This document shows positions 43,439 through 54,870 of a DNA stretch of 64,000 nucleotides, one piece after another. Positions within the stretch are counted from its first letter, which is position 1. Every line of letters begins with the position of its first letter. Below the pieces are notes generated by a model, which was not told where the DNA came from, ran no database searches, and saw only the letters and a program-made list of their open reading frames with translations. The position numbers and the translations under genes are program-made. Origin of the DNA: Rhododendron vialii (taxonomy: Eukaryota; Streptophyta; Magnoliopsida; Ericales; Ericaceae); the NCBI RefSeq assembly GCF_030253575.1, contig NC_080563.1:36931501-36995500 (forward strand), read 5' to 3'.

Positions 43439-45029
43439 GTGAACAGTGAGTCATCGACTATCCAATCTTTAGTTCTCTCTTTCAATTTCTTGAGTTTATC
43501 TGTATAACTGTATTTCAAAAAAAAAACAAAAAATACAAGAAAAAAAACCCACTATAATTGGTGGGTGTTCCTGGGTTTCTTGAACCAGATCTAAACTGGG
43601 TTTCTTTCACCATGGTTATGTTTATCCCCCCCAAAAGCCCTCGTGTTTTTTCTGTAAAATTTCTTCAAACCAGATGATGTAGTTGTCCAAGAAACTGGTA
43701 AAATAGGCATCGTTTGTGATGCTAAATCTGAGTTCTTAGCAAGCTAGCCTTGAGCCTTGACCTAGATCTAATCTGGTTCTTTCCTTTTCTTTTTTTTTTC
43801 TACTGTTAAAGTTAACCAGAACCAGAAGCTACATATTTTCCATTCTTTCTTCCTTGATATTTTAGGGTCAAGTTCAATGCATCTCGTTGCGATTTGACGC
43901 GTGTGTGTACTGTTTTCCTGACGCTTTGAATTTGGTGAGAAAAGAAAAGGATAGAGAATAGAGATTCTCGCCACTTGTCTGGGTTAACGGATGAGAAACG
44001 ATGAGGAAATGTGTGTAAATGAAAGACTTGGGGGCGTGATAACCGATAAGTATGGACAACTTCGTATTGTTCAAAAATGTTAAGTTGTTTCTGCTAACCT
44101 CGAAGTTGTACATGTGGGTTAGTGTAAGTAACATGACAAATTACAATAACTTCCGGTCTAAATATTTTAGTGGAAACGCCCCCATATTTTGTTTCTCACC
44201 ATTTCTCACAAAAAGAAATGATAAGATTTTATGAAAAATTATGACACTTTCTTTTTCTCATCAAATCACACAATCCAAAGGGGTTATTAGGGTGCGTTTT
44301 CCATAAATTTACTTTGGTATTTACGTTGAAATGGTGGTTTTGGACTCCTTTGGTCTGTATGTTAAAAACACGATTCATTATTCCCTAGTTGTTGGTATTT
44401 TTCGATCTTATTTATTTTTCGTAATTTGTTGTTTACTTTTCGTAATATTTTTTTGGACTATGATGAGACAAATAAAAAAAGTAATATTTTTTTTTGTTTT
44501 ATTAGAATCAAACAATTGCGGTCGTAATCCACATCGAGCGGACCTTGTAAATCTTGAATTAATTAATACTATGTGTTAGTGCTCTCCATTTCTTTAATTA
44601 TTTTCTAATAACACAGTGTACGTACGTGCACTTCTATTGATATTATTACCCGTTTGCGTTTCACTAGATATATGAATAACAAGTCGTCTCCGGTTGGTTG
44701 AGGGGGAGGACAACAACTAGAGTATCTCCGGCCGGCCGAAAAATTGGCCTACACATTCAAAACAGATTAGAAATTTGGGGGTCGTTTGGTAACGGTATTA
44801 AGGGAGGCAAGAGTCATCCCGTTATTTTAATTAATTTATTTTTCCATTGTTTATACGTTAGCTAGGGGTTGGTATGTTAGTCAACGGCGGTTTAGAAGCT
44901 ATCCATAGCCCTGAACTCCAAATCTGCTCCCCATAGGGCTCGAAATACTGGCCACCACTAGAGAGACACACAAGCAAACCAACTCAAGTAAGCTTGGCTC
45001 AACACTGGCAATTACTTGCTGTCGCCAAA
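43439..45029 (+). other. Presumed leader intron sequence and SINE-like piece
   Basis: Intron-like T-rich DNA. 44,900-44,995 has minus-strand A-box-like AGTTGGTTTGCTTG and B-box-like ATTTCGAGCC sequence, a SINE remnant. Open frames here have no domain. Confidence 0.35.
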
Positions 45030-46012
45030 ATTTGCATCAATGGCTTAATTTTCCTTTCTCCTCTCTTTCTCTCTCTAAAAATCGTTTCCCCTCCCTTTCT
45101 CTTCTGTTTAGGGTTTTCAGTCGGGGCGTCTCCTCCTCTCCTGTGGGCACCTTCTCCCTCCGCCCCTCTCCTCTCTCTCCCTTTCTCTCTCCCTTCTTCT
45201 CCCCTTTTCTTTTTCCCTCTCCTTAGCCTTTTTTGCATCTCTCTTCCCCTCGATTTCTCCATCGCCGGTTCCTTTCCAACTTCTCTCCCACTTGTCTTGC
45301 CGTTCTCACGTCGGATTTTTCTCTTGAGTGGATCCGATTTTGGGGCTTAACGGCATGGTGGGTTTCAGCGACAGGTGGAGGCGATGTTTGGGGTGGGTCA
45401 CCTGGTGGTTGCTCTCCTGGGTGGAATCAGTTTTATGCCTAATGTCTTAGGGTGCTCCACGTGGCTGTTGATGGTGCGATCTTTATTTCTCTAGGCCCTT
45501 CAGATATGATGTTATCCGTCCGTTTTTGCTCTTGTTTGTTTGGTGGTGGGTGTGTTCCTGCGAAATTGTTTCTGGGCTCTGTCCTAGTTCAGCGAAGGTG
45601 GTAGCTATTGGTGTTGGTCTAAGCTTTTGGATGACTTGCTTTCGGGTCTGGGGTTATGGCTGGAGAAGTTTTGGTTGTAGCGGTCGTTGGCCTTTGGGGC
45701 GGCAATGGCGTTGGTGGTCTTAGGGTGGTGGTTACAGGCGGCTAGGGTTAGTTTTTTTTTTGCTCTTTTAGGTTTGTTTATTTTGGGTGCTAGACTTAGC
45801 CCATTTGTTTTGTTTGTGTCTCTTGGGTGTTTATTGGTATTTTACCAACTTTTTGGTGTTTTTTGTGTTTTTTTGTTGTAAATGTGAGCTGAAGTGTAGT
45901 GATAGATGAGGTATAACCTTTGTGCATGATGCTTCCTGATATATCACTGTAGGGTTTCTCTTTTGTATCCTTTTTAATGATATGAAAATTCTTTTTTTTG
46001 CTAATAAAAAAA
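45030..46012 (+). mobile_element. Non-coding or 5'-truncated LINE-like retroelement ending in poly-A
   Basis: It starts with a long pyrimidine-rich stretch (45,050-45,240), continues with G/T-rich sequence, and ends GATATGAAAATTC, T-run, GCTAATAAAAAAAAA. The 3' end and composition resemble the element at 51,269-52,320. No intact reverse transcriptase is present, and no target duplication was recognised, so the left limit is approximate. The 118-residue frame at 44,994-45,350 is low-complexity. Confidence 0.45.
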
Positions 46013-46382
46013 AAGTACTAAGGAAAGTTTTTGAATAATAAGTGAAGAGAGATGAGAGAAGTAAGTTGAGAGTAAACTTATTTTTTTTATCGGCTTGAGA
46101 GTAAACTTATTAGTAAATGTGCTGAGAGAGGTAGAAATATTTTGGAATCCCAAGTGAACAAACCGTTGTTGTTTTGGTTAAAACTGTATTAATTAATCCG
46201 TAGTACAGATACATCAAATATATAATCTCACATATAGTGATTGGTGTTAATTAACCTTATGATGATCAGTATCGACCCTATAAAATTACAAAACTCTCAG
46301 ACTAACTTCGGAGTCCTAGAAGGTTATAATGATCACGCATATACCCACAGGGTTTGGAACGTTTAGCCTCCTTAAGATTCGA

Positions 46383-46874
46383 ACATGCAACCTACACATG
46401 AATTGGGTATGCCCTTCTTCTTTGGCAGACCTTGTTGTCTAGTGGTTTGACAACGGGTTTTGTAAATTGGAGAAGCACATTTAGGAAGCTTGCTTTTCTG
46501 CTACCATTTGGTCTTAATGGCTAATAAGGAATAACTTAGTTTTCAACAATGCTGTTCCAGTGATTAGGGAAGGTTTTTTGTGCTCGGCAGTGATTAGGGA
46601 AGTTGGGGATGGTATTAAAACTAAAGTGGCAATGTCAATGAAAACCAAATTTGATATCAAGATCTACACGGTAGAGGAATTTAAGGGCGTCTTGGATGGT
46701 ATTCGAAAGTTAATTCTTTGGTTTTTCCTCCAACTCTCGGTTGGATGTTTTCTGTTGTATTTTTCTTTCTTTTGGCAGTGTAGCATTTTGGTGCTTCTTG
46801 CCTCCCTCTCGATGTAACCCGGTTAAGTTTTATAAAAGTTTGTTTTGCCGATAAAAAAAAACATGCAACTTGCA
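46383..46874 (+). mobile_element. LINE 3' fragment with diverged target duplication, just upstream of the MADS start
   Basis: The flanks ACATGCAACCTACA (46,383-46,396) and ACATGCAACTTGCA (46,861-46,874) match at 12 of 14 positions. Inside, plus-strand reading gives WLIRNNLVFNNAVPVIR after an in-frame stop, then KTKFDIKIYTVEEFKG and LDGIRKLIL, the C-terminal end of plant L1-type ORF2. A short duplicated VIRE segment breaks the reading. A 3' UTR follows and the TTTGCCGATAAAAAAAAA tail. It is a dead copy ending about 140 bp before the MADS start codon. Confidence 0.75.
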
Positions 46875-47013
46875 GGTGGAGGACGAAACAACCCCCCTTG
46901 GGGTTTATAAACCCAAGGGTTCATATGTGCTTTGCTTGTTAATTCCATCAATTAAATAAACTGTGTTGGAATATTGGGAGTACAGTACTGCAGGTGGTGT
47001 GGGGGTCAAGAAA

Positions 47014-47621
47014 ATGGCTCGGGAGAGGATAAAGATAAAGAAGATAGACAACGTGACGGCGAGGCAAGTGACTTTCTCCAAGAGGCGAAAAGGGCTTTTC
47101 AAGAAAGCCGAGGAGTTGGCTGTACTCTGCGACGTCGATGTTGCTCTCATCATGTTCTCCGCCACCGGAAAGCTTTTCCAGTTTGCTAGCTCCAGGTGCG
47201 TTACGTATTCCCTCTTATTTAAGTGCTCATTACTAAAGTCTTTTACCGATGCAAGAATTTTTTTTACTAGTAATTTGCAAGGACGAATGAGTTCGGGTAA
47301 CCATCCTATGTACCTAAGTTTTTCAGCTTTCTTTGTACTTGTAGTAGTTGTGTATATTATCTTTGTAACAAGTTAATTAAAATCATGTTATCTTTATACC
47401 CGAGTGTACAAATTACTTTGAGGCTCGTCTCAAATACTTCCCTAGAGATATTGGAGCCGCTCATTTTTAGAGAATCCAAGACGGGTCCCAGGTGATTTGT
47501 ATGCGTGGGTACAAATCCCAAATCTATAGATTCTATACCCTTGGCACTTATCACGGATCAGTACTGAAATTTTGTGTTCCGCTGTAAAGTATATCTATCT
47601 CGTTGCTTAATTATTTTATGT

Positions 47622-47660
<39 letters not shown>

Positions 47661-50600
47661 GAATGTTGTAGATCCACTAACACACACGCAGAGATAGAGA
47701 GAGAGAGAGAGTAACAGTACACAAAGAAAGAAACACTTTATTTATTCGAGTCTCACGCTACGCGACAATAATCTTCTTTGTTTATTTGTAGTGGGCACCC
47801 CATGTGTTTGTCTACTTATGAAAATTTGGTTCATTCACAACTTTTATGAATTGGGTTGATTCAATAAAAAGACACACAAATGGCTCAAGGAAATGTTATG
47901 GGGCATAGATTTTATTAGAGGCGTTGAACGGGCTGGGCCGACACAAGCATGACACATGCATGACACGTTTAGCGTCGACGCGATACGGTATAGATCTGGC
48001 ACGGCACGGCACGGCACGACACGATATGAACACTAAAGTGAGTTGGGCTGGGCTATCGTTTTGGAGCCCACGGCACGCCATGGGCATGGTTAGGCACGGC
48101 ATGGAACACGGCACGAAGCAAGACACATACACGTATAAGAACACGATAAAAATACTAGTGATGCATTTCTAGTTGAGAATGCATATGGTTGATAGATGAG
48201 GAGTGTGGCATGGAATGCGTACGATTGATGATTGAGTAGATGCCAACTTAGTTGGGATGTATTCAAACCGTAGTGATGCATTTTTTATTTGTAATTACAT
48301 TCATTGTATTACAAGGTTTAATTATCAATAAATTGTTTTGTATTTTTTGAACTAAATGTGTTAATTTTTAGTTGTAATTATCAATTTAAAAAAATATAAT
48401 GGTAATTTTTTAGAAGTGTTTTTTAGTTTTACAAGGCTGATTGTGCATGGGTACGAAAATCGGCACGGCACGGCACAACACAAATTGTGGTGGGCCGTGG
48501 GTCGTGGCTGGGCCGAGGATATTCTGAAAAAGCACGGCACGGTTAGTAAATGGGCTCGGCACGACACGGCACGAAGCACGCTAGGAACGGAAATAAATGG
48601 GCTAGGCTCGGCCCATTCGACACCTCTAGATTTTATTGGTAACTCTGATGCTGGTGGCTTTAACTCTTTTCATCGGTATATATTGACATCGCAGAAGGCC
48701 GACTGAAAAACTGCTGCTGGAGATTAGGGAGTGTAGTGAATAGTATTAGTTCTTTTTTTTCTTTCTTGTCTATTTTGGCCGAACGTAGTGAGTGAGATAT
48801 AGAAAGTTGACTTGAACTATTTTGCGGGGTCTATTAGGGAGAGATAACGAGTTGAGTTCTATTCACCTTCCACTTAAGAAGGTGAACGTTATCCTCGGAC
48901 ACAAACACGAAAAACATGGCGTGAGCCAAAATCTCGTACAAAATTTGGCCGATGATTTTGCAGTTATATACACTTTTGTGTAAATTGCTCCGTGCCTTTT
49001 TTTCCCCCTCTTTCTCAAGATTATTGGGCTCAAATTTTCCAATGGATTTATGTTTTTTTTTTTGGGCCTTGAAGCATGAACGCTATACTTGCAAAATACA
49101 CTCTGCACTCAAGTAACATTGAGAGGCTGGACCAACCTTCCCTTGAGCTGCAGGTATGCCTTCTTATTTGGAAAACTTCTTATTAAAATTTGTGTTGCCA
49201 ACTTTTTTTCCGTTCTGGTTTGCGGCTTAACGCTATGTCGGTTTGGGTTATGGGCCAACTTTGTTTGATCCCTCTTGTCGTCGTCTTCGGATTTTGTTAA
49301 TCCGTTTAACTTGTTGTACTTAGTATTATTCGAGTTATTAAACATTTTCCCGGTATTAAAAACATTTGTGGATCCGTGTAGTTAGGTCTCTTTCTTCCAA
49401 CAATCCGTTTTCGTTGCCAGAGAGAGAGCGAGGGGGGAGCGGGAGATGGTTTCATCCCCTGGCAATTGCCCAAACATTTGTGGATCGGTGTAGTTAGGTC
49501 TCCTTCTAGTAAGGACCTTGAATGCGGACCTTAGGTGCGGACCTCATAGTTCGGAGCCCCACGTTAATAATCGGAGCCGTTCAACTTATTTGAAATATGG
49601 AGCTATTGACTTGTATATATATGTTGCTCTTGATTGTAGCTTGAGGACAGTACCAGTGTCAAATTGAGGGAGGAAATTTCACAAAGGACCAATGAGCTAA
49701 GGTATGCAAACATTTTGTCAAATAGATTTGCCATTTCTATAAGCTAAAAAATACCATTAAATTGACAAAAATTCTGTTTTATAAAACAGGCGGATGAGGG
49801 GTGAGGACATCCAAGGACTGAAAATAGAAGACCTGCAGCAGCTGGAGAAACGGCTTCAAGAAGGGCTCGGCCGCGTGATTGGGACGAAGGTATTTTCTCT
49901 GATCATATGCATGGTTTGAATTTATTTTCCCAAATTTGTTACAAGGATGACGGCTATGGTTGGATACTAACATGGCATTTTCGGACCGTTTCAGAGTGAA
50001 CGAGTCATGAACGAAATCACCGGCCTCCAAAGGAAGGTACGGAAATGTTTCTCATGGTGATTCAAGTTTCACGGTGCAAAGCAAGTTTTATGCACTTTGA
50101 AATTTCAAACATATATAATCGTCATCGTTTTTGTTTTCTGGTCTTCATTCTCTCTTCTCCAAACTTAACAAATCAAACCGAGTCTCGTGTCTTGATTAAA
50201 CTGGTGTGCTACGTACATTTATTTTATTTTATTTTAATATTTTGCTCTGAACTTTTATGCAGGGGGATCAGTTGATTGAAGAGAACCAGAAACTGAAACA
50301 GAAAGTAAGGTCTTCTGTTCCCTAAGCCAATGTTTGGAATTGGGATATATGTCTACAAAAAATGAGAGTCTATTTCTATTATCAAAATCTTATTTTCTTT
50401 AGGCTTAGTGGACTTTTTTTTGCCCCTTTGGTCAAGTTATTGATATTTCTGGCTATCTCGACAAGAGGAACCAGAGACAAAATTAGGAGTAGGCTTATGG
50501 GGCCCCTCGTAGTTTCTCTGTTTTATTTTTCTAAATTACAAAACTTAAATGTTAGTTGTTTTTTGGTTCCTCAAAAGCACCAAGATATTGTGTCTTGTAT

Positions 50601-53237
50601 CGGGTGTTATTTAGACATTTAAATGTTACTGTGTTTGTTTTGGATTCAAAACCCAACCCCTCCCTCTGTGCATGATCTCCAATAATTTTTTCCTTCAATT
50701 ATTACTATCATTTCTTTTTCTATATCTATCAACTCATTACCCCAAAAACCTCCCTCAAAACCCAAACCAAACGAACATAGATTCCCGAACTTTTTTAGTT
50801 CGACCCCCACGTTTACGAAATTCTGGTTCCGTCTCTGAGATGAACCACACAGATGAAAATACAAAAATGTAGGCCAAATCTGATAAAAGTCTAATAAAAA
50901 TACAAAGAAATCATAATTTCCAGCCTAATTGTTTTAATCCAGAATGATATTATTTGATTGGATGCAGATGGAGATGATCAATTCTAAAGGAAAGGCGCCA
51001 GTGGTGGATGTGGCCATGGAGTTGGAAAATTTGAATGATGCTTTACCTGAAGAAGGGCAGTCTTCAGAGTCTGTAACTAATGTGTGCAGCAGCAGCAATA
51101 CAAGTGCTCCACCTCCAGAGGAGGATTGCTCTGACACTTCTTTGAAGCTAGGGTAAGCAAACTAATTAATAGTACTAATTTATCTTTAGCATGGTATAAT
51201 TAGGGGTGCGTATTATGTCGTATTGTGTACGTGTGATCTCGTGTTTGTGTCAGAATTTTTTCAACTTTTTTTTTTTGGTCGGCAAAATATGAAATTTTAT
51301 TAAAAATGGAAAAAAGGGGAAGAGAATCTAACAAAAAGTTAGATGTACAACACAAGGGCAAAAGCCCAGAAACACCCGAGGGTCTACAGGGTCCACAACG
51401 AAAAAAAACAATAAAGTCCAACCCATACCCAGAATAAACAGAGAAAATCCCCAAACACCCAAATCCGGCCCAAACCTGGGCCGGCCCACCCTAACCAGTC
51501 CCCAAACCCTAACTACATCAGCCACCATCGCCATACAAAACACCGGAAAAAGCCTTGCTGTAAGCCTTGCTAACCTCTCCCAGATGTAGAGGCCGGCAGT
51601 TGGATCCGACCTACGAAAATGAGAGCCAAAGCAATTAGGACCGAAGGACACCAAACCACCACCACAATTGCCAAACCCAAAACCCCAACATCCAAACGCG
51701 ACGAGCTGACAGCCCCACGGCCCCACACCCGATTGAGAACTTTGAACAGCTGTCGGTCGGACTTCGGCACACAAAGACGACAAGAGATACCAGCCATGGG
51801 GGCTGCATCCACCTCACCAACACCGCCATCTTCTTTGATCGATTTTGAAAATAGGATAAGAAACCTGCAAAAAAACGTTAGAAAAAGCAGCTAAAATACT
51901 CTCCTCCGCTATGACCCCACCACCGCCCGCCACCACCACCACCACCAACTGGCCCAGATCTACAACACCATCCACCACCACCCACAACCTCCGATCAAAC
52001 CGGGCCACCCAACACCACTAGGCTCCTGGAGGAACCAAGGAACCTCCAGCCGGAGGAGACCGAGCAAAAACCCAGCCACCGCACCCTCCCATACTGAGGA
52101 GGGTGGAGGCCCAAAACACAAACGAAAATGGGGGAAATGGCCTGGATTTTGAATTGAGAAGGAAAGGGATGGAGAGAAGATAGCGGGAGCAAGGGGGAAA
52201 TAGGAGCCCGGAGGAGGAGGGAGGGAGGCTACTCCTCCCCCCCCCCCCCCCCCCCCTAGCGGCGGCGGCCAAAAAACGGTATCCTAGAAGAAGAGGGTTA
52301 GAGAGAGAGGTGTTTTGGTATTTCAACTTTAACCTGACCTGTTTAGCTTTTTGTGTTATCATGTCATGTCATATTTGAGTTCTGTGTCAGAAATAGCTAA
52401 CCTAACCTGCTAACTTCGTATTGAGTTCGTGTCGCGTCCAAAATTCCCACCCCTAGGTACAATATATGTGTTGGGACCGGAATTGGTTTTCACACTTTCC
52501 TTTTATTTTAAGTGTGCTTTTTTTTTGTTTGGTTTTCTTCATGCGAAATTGCAAAATTACCCTTTTCATTTGCCAAAAAAATGTAATTTGATAATTTCGC
52601 AGGGGTAAAAACGAAAAAAAGGAATCCATTTGATAAAAGGTGAGTCTTGAAAGAAATTTCTTATGCTGTGTGCCATTGTTGCATAACAATATATTTCTCC
52701 TCACTAATTTTGTGCTTCTCACTAAATCCCAGTCTCGTGTGAGAAATGGAATGGCATAACAAGATATTTCTCCTCTGATCAAAAAAACAAAAAAAAAAGA
52801 TATTTCTCCTCACTATTTTTCGTCAAATTTTTTAACCAAATTACTTTGTGATCTAGCGGCCAAAAATATTATTCGCAATAATAGATGATAATTTGTAAAT
52901 TTTTTTTGTTTCAAAATTAAAAGTTGTGTAGTTTTTGGTGATTAGATTAATTTCAGAAGTTAGCTAATGCCGTTTTTTTTTATTATCGGCGAAAGAATTT
53001 TTAGTTAAGTAACAAAGTCATATCAAGAGTATTAGCTTGCATGTGCTGCTCGATAAATTGAGGTCCTGTTCCGCTAAGGTTCTTTCTTTTTACGTACATA
53101 TTTCTCGCTCAGTGGAACGGAGCCCTAATATTTTTGAGTTGCGGATAAAAAAAAAGTTGTCGAGTAAAAATTTTAATTCGTTGATACATGCATACATCTT
53201 TCTTAATTTCAGGCCACCTTTCTCAACCGCAGGCTGA
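47014..53237 (+). CDS. MIKC-type MADS-box transcription factor, SVP/AGL24 (StMADS11) clade
   Basis: Eight coding exons, all with GT/AG borders: 47,014-47,195; 49,076-49,154; 49,640-49,701; 49,790-49,889; 49,995-50,036; 50,263-50,304; 50,968-51,152; 53,213-53,237. They join in phase to 717 bases, 238 residues. MADS domain 1-60 ([20 protein letters not shown]); I region to about 87 with [11 protein letters not shown] domain about 88-169 ([20 protein letters not shown]); C region with [11 protein letters not shown] and the clade motif CSDTSLKLG. Exon sizes 79-62-100-42-42 are the standard pattern of this clade. SVP/AGL24 proteins bind CArG boxes and control flowering time, inflorescence and bud dormancy. 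The start is the first Met of MARERIKI; the in-frame ATG at 46,963 lies upstream of the conserved start. No stop or frameshift, so it looks functional. SVP versus AGL24 role is not decided. Confidence 0.93.
47623..47656. repeat. AG microsatellite in MADS intron 1
   Basis: About 17 AG units; a second shorter AG run follows at about 47,693-47,711. Confidence 0.9.
47908..48636. mobile_element. 713-bp hAT-type element in MADS intron 1, exact 8-bp target duplication
   Basis: GATTTTAT lies at 47,908-47,915 and 48,629-48,636. The element starts TAGAGGCGTTGAACGGGCTG and ends with the complement of TAGAGGTGTCGAATGGGCCG. Subterminal regions are packed with GGCACGGCAC words in both arms (47,996-48,125 and 48,460-48,580). 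No transposase. 8-bp duplication plus TAGRG ends indicate a non-autonomous hAT. Confidence 0.8.
51193..52463. mobile_element. hAT-type MITE in MADS intron 7, split by a retroelement
   Basis: The left end TAGGGGTGCGTATTATGTCG starts at 51,201; the right end is the complement of TAGGGGTGGGAATT, ending at 52,455. The flanks GGTATAAT (51,193-51,200) and GGTACAAT (52,456-52,463) match at seven of eight positions. Without the retroelement the MITE would be about 193 bp. The visible body is 51,201-51,268 and 52,331-52,455. Confidence 0.7.
51259..52330 (-). mobile_element. ~1.05-kb LINE-like non-coding retroelement nested in the hAT MITE
   Basis: TTTCAACTTT lies at 51,259-51,268 and 52,321-52,330. 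On the minus strand the insert ends AAAATTTCATATTTTGCCGACC followed by an A-tail, a typical plant LINE 3' end. It starts near a ~19-base C/G homopolymer (52,240-52,258) and G/T-rich leader-like sequence. The minus-strand open frames (up to 151 residues, 51,328-51,783) show no reverse transcriptase or endonuclease. It may be a non-autonomous LINE derivative. Confidence 0.65.
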
Positions 53238-53308
53238 AACTGAAGAAAGATGGAAGTGATTTCCCCAAGGAAGAAGCATTAATAATCTCCAGGAACTTAA
53301 ATTAATAG

Positions 53309-53344
53309 TTATCACTCTGGAGAAATATTACTCCAGAGTGATAA
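53309..53344 (+). other. Perfect 14-bp hairpin in the MADS 3' UTR
   Basis: TTATCACTCTGGAG (53,309-53,322), an 8-base AT loop, and CTCCAGAGTGATAA (53,331-53,344) form a perfect stem 72 bases after the stop codon. It could affect mRNA stability or 3' end formation, or be a relic of an excised element. Function unknown. Confidence 0.7.
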
Positions 53345-53448
53345 TATGCCATCAGATTTTCATCACCCTTAATCACTGCTTGGTTAGGTGATCGTGATTT
53401 ATTAGAGTTAGAAGAACATGAATAGAGAATCATGCAAGGTCGTCGATT

Positions 53449-53660
53449 CTCCTACGTACGCGGATCGTGGTGTAATATATAGCGGTAAACTCGATGATCA
53501 ATGAGATCTGGACTTGTTTGTAAGCAAATTTTAGGTTAATCCATGGTAAATAAATGTCTCCTACGTACACGGATCGCGGTATAATATTTAGTGGTAAGCT
53601 CGATGATCAATGAGATCTGGAATCGTTTGTAAGGAAATTTTAGGTTAATCCATTGGTAAA
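53449..53660 (+). repeat. 109-bp tandem repeat, two copies, in the MADS 3' flank
   Basis: CTCCTACGTACGCGGATCG starts at 53,449 and CTCCTACGTACACGGATCG at 53,558. Both are followed by GGTAA(A/G)CTCGATGATCAA and AATTTTAGGTTAATCCAT. The copies differ by a handful of substitutions. Confidence 0.8.
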
Positions 53661-54870
53661 CTTAAATGGGAAAGCCAAGAAGTTGTTGCTGTTTATACAA
53701 CCAATTTTGTAGTCCTTTTTTTCAGTGTAATTTGTTTGGACGGTTTCTACTTCCTGTTTATTGGCAAAAATAATTAATAAGCTTGTAAAAATTATAGTAG
53801 TTTTTAAAATCTAATATTGTATATATCAATAGAGGATTAACGGGAAGTTAATGTGTTAACAACTACAGGGGGTTCGACTTCTTCCCATAGATTCGAACCC
53901 CATAGCCCCATACCTCCTTGGGTACAAACAGACGGGCTTGAAGCCTCGTCTTAAAAAAAATATTCAGAAGCTTCATTTGGATGGTTTTATATTCCAAGTT
54001 CCAAGTATGATCTAAAAGTTGCAACCAAAAAAAGAAAGAAAGAAAGAATATCTGAGACAGATTTGGTCCATCCTCTTTCACGAGTGTGTTTGATGGGCTC
54101 GACTTGGTGCCAATTTGTTGCGTTTTTTCTTTGTTTTTTTGTATTTTCTTCGTTATTATTATTTTTTGATTGACTTATTGTAGTTGTAATCTTTTCGTTT
54201 TAATATAAATGAAATAATCTTTCGCTATAATAAAAAATAAAAAATAAAAAAAAGGGCGAGGAAGGAGCGGTAATATTCAGAGCAGCTCGCAACCGAATAT
54301 ACTTTGAAAGACCTCAACAAATGAGAGAAGGCAGATTATTCGGACTGGATCATCCACTCTGGCCCGTTGTGGGCCACTTTTGGGCCTATTAGGATAGCGT
54401 CCATCTTTTAGGCCTCATCGAGAGCATTAGTCACACAAAGAATTATATATTTATCAAATACCGTGTGACATGTTTTTGGGACTTACCTATGTTGCGAAAA
54501 TGGGATTCGATTCAATGTTTAATATTTTTTGGCGGGGCGATGGGAGCACCATAAATGTGTTTCGGAAGCTTATGAAACGGTATCGATCAATATGATGTTT
54601 GACGTTTGACGCCACCGATGTACTCAACAAGTACTGAATGTAGACGGCTTCGATCACCAAAATGAATCCGACAATTGTCCACACACGAGCCGGACGGGAT
54701 GGTCCAGCCCCTTTGACGGTAGCCCGTCCCAAATAAAGAAATAATTATGCGTCTCATATCCCTGACTACATACCAAAATCGATGACAACACAAATTTACG
54801 TATAGTACAATCCCCATAATTGACATATTTGTTTCAACTTGCAAATCCTGGTAGCATCTTTTCATAGGAA
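53661..54870. other. Intergenic, with a tRNA-like remnant at 53,840-53,960
   Basis: Minus-strand B-box GGTTCGAATCT (complement at about 53,890) marks another SINE-like remnant. No gene was seen. Open frames up to 108 residues on the minus strand near 54,500-54,900 have no domain. Confidence 0.4.

Noticed and set aside
46963..47376. 137-residue reading of MADS exon 1 with intron read-through
   Set aside because: The upstream Met adds non-conserved residues and the tail after residue 78 reads intron 1; the donor at 47,196 and phase match with exon 2 give a proper MIKC protein.
51328..51783. 151-residue minus-strand frame in MADS intron 7
   Set aside because: Inside a LINE-like insert; Gly/Val/Trp-rich low-complexity with no reverse transcriptase or endonuclease motif.
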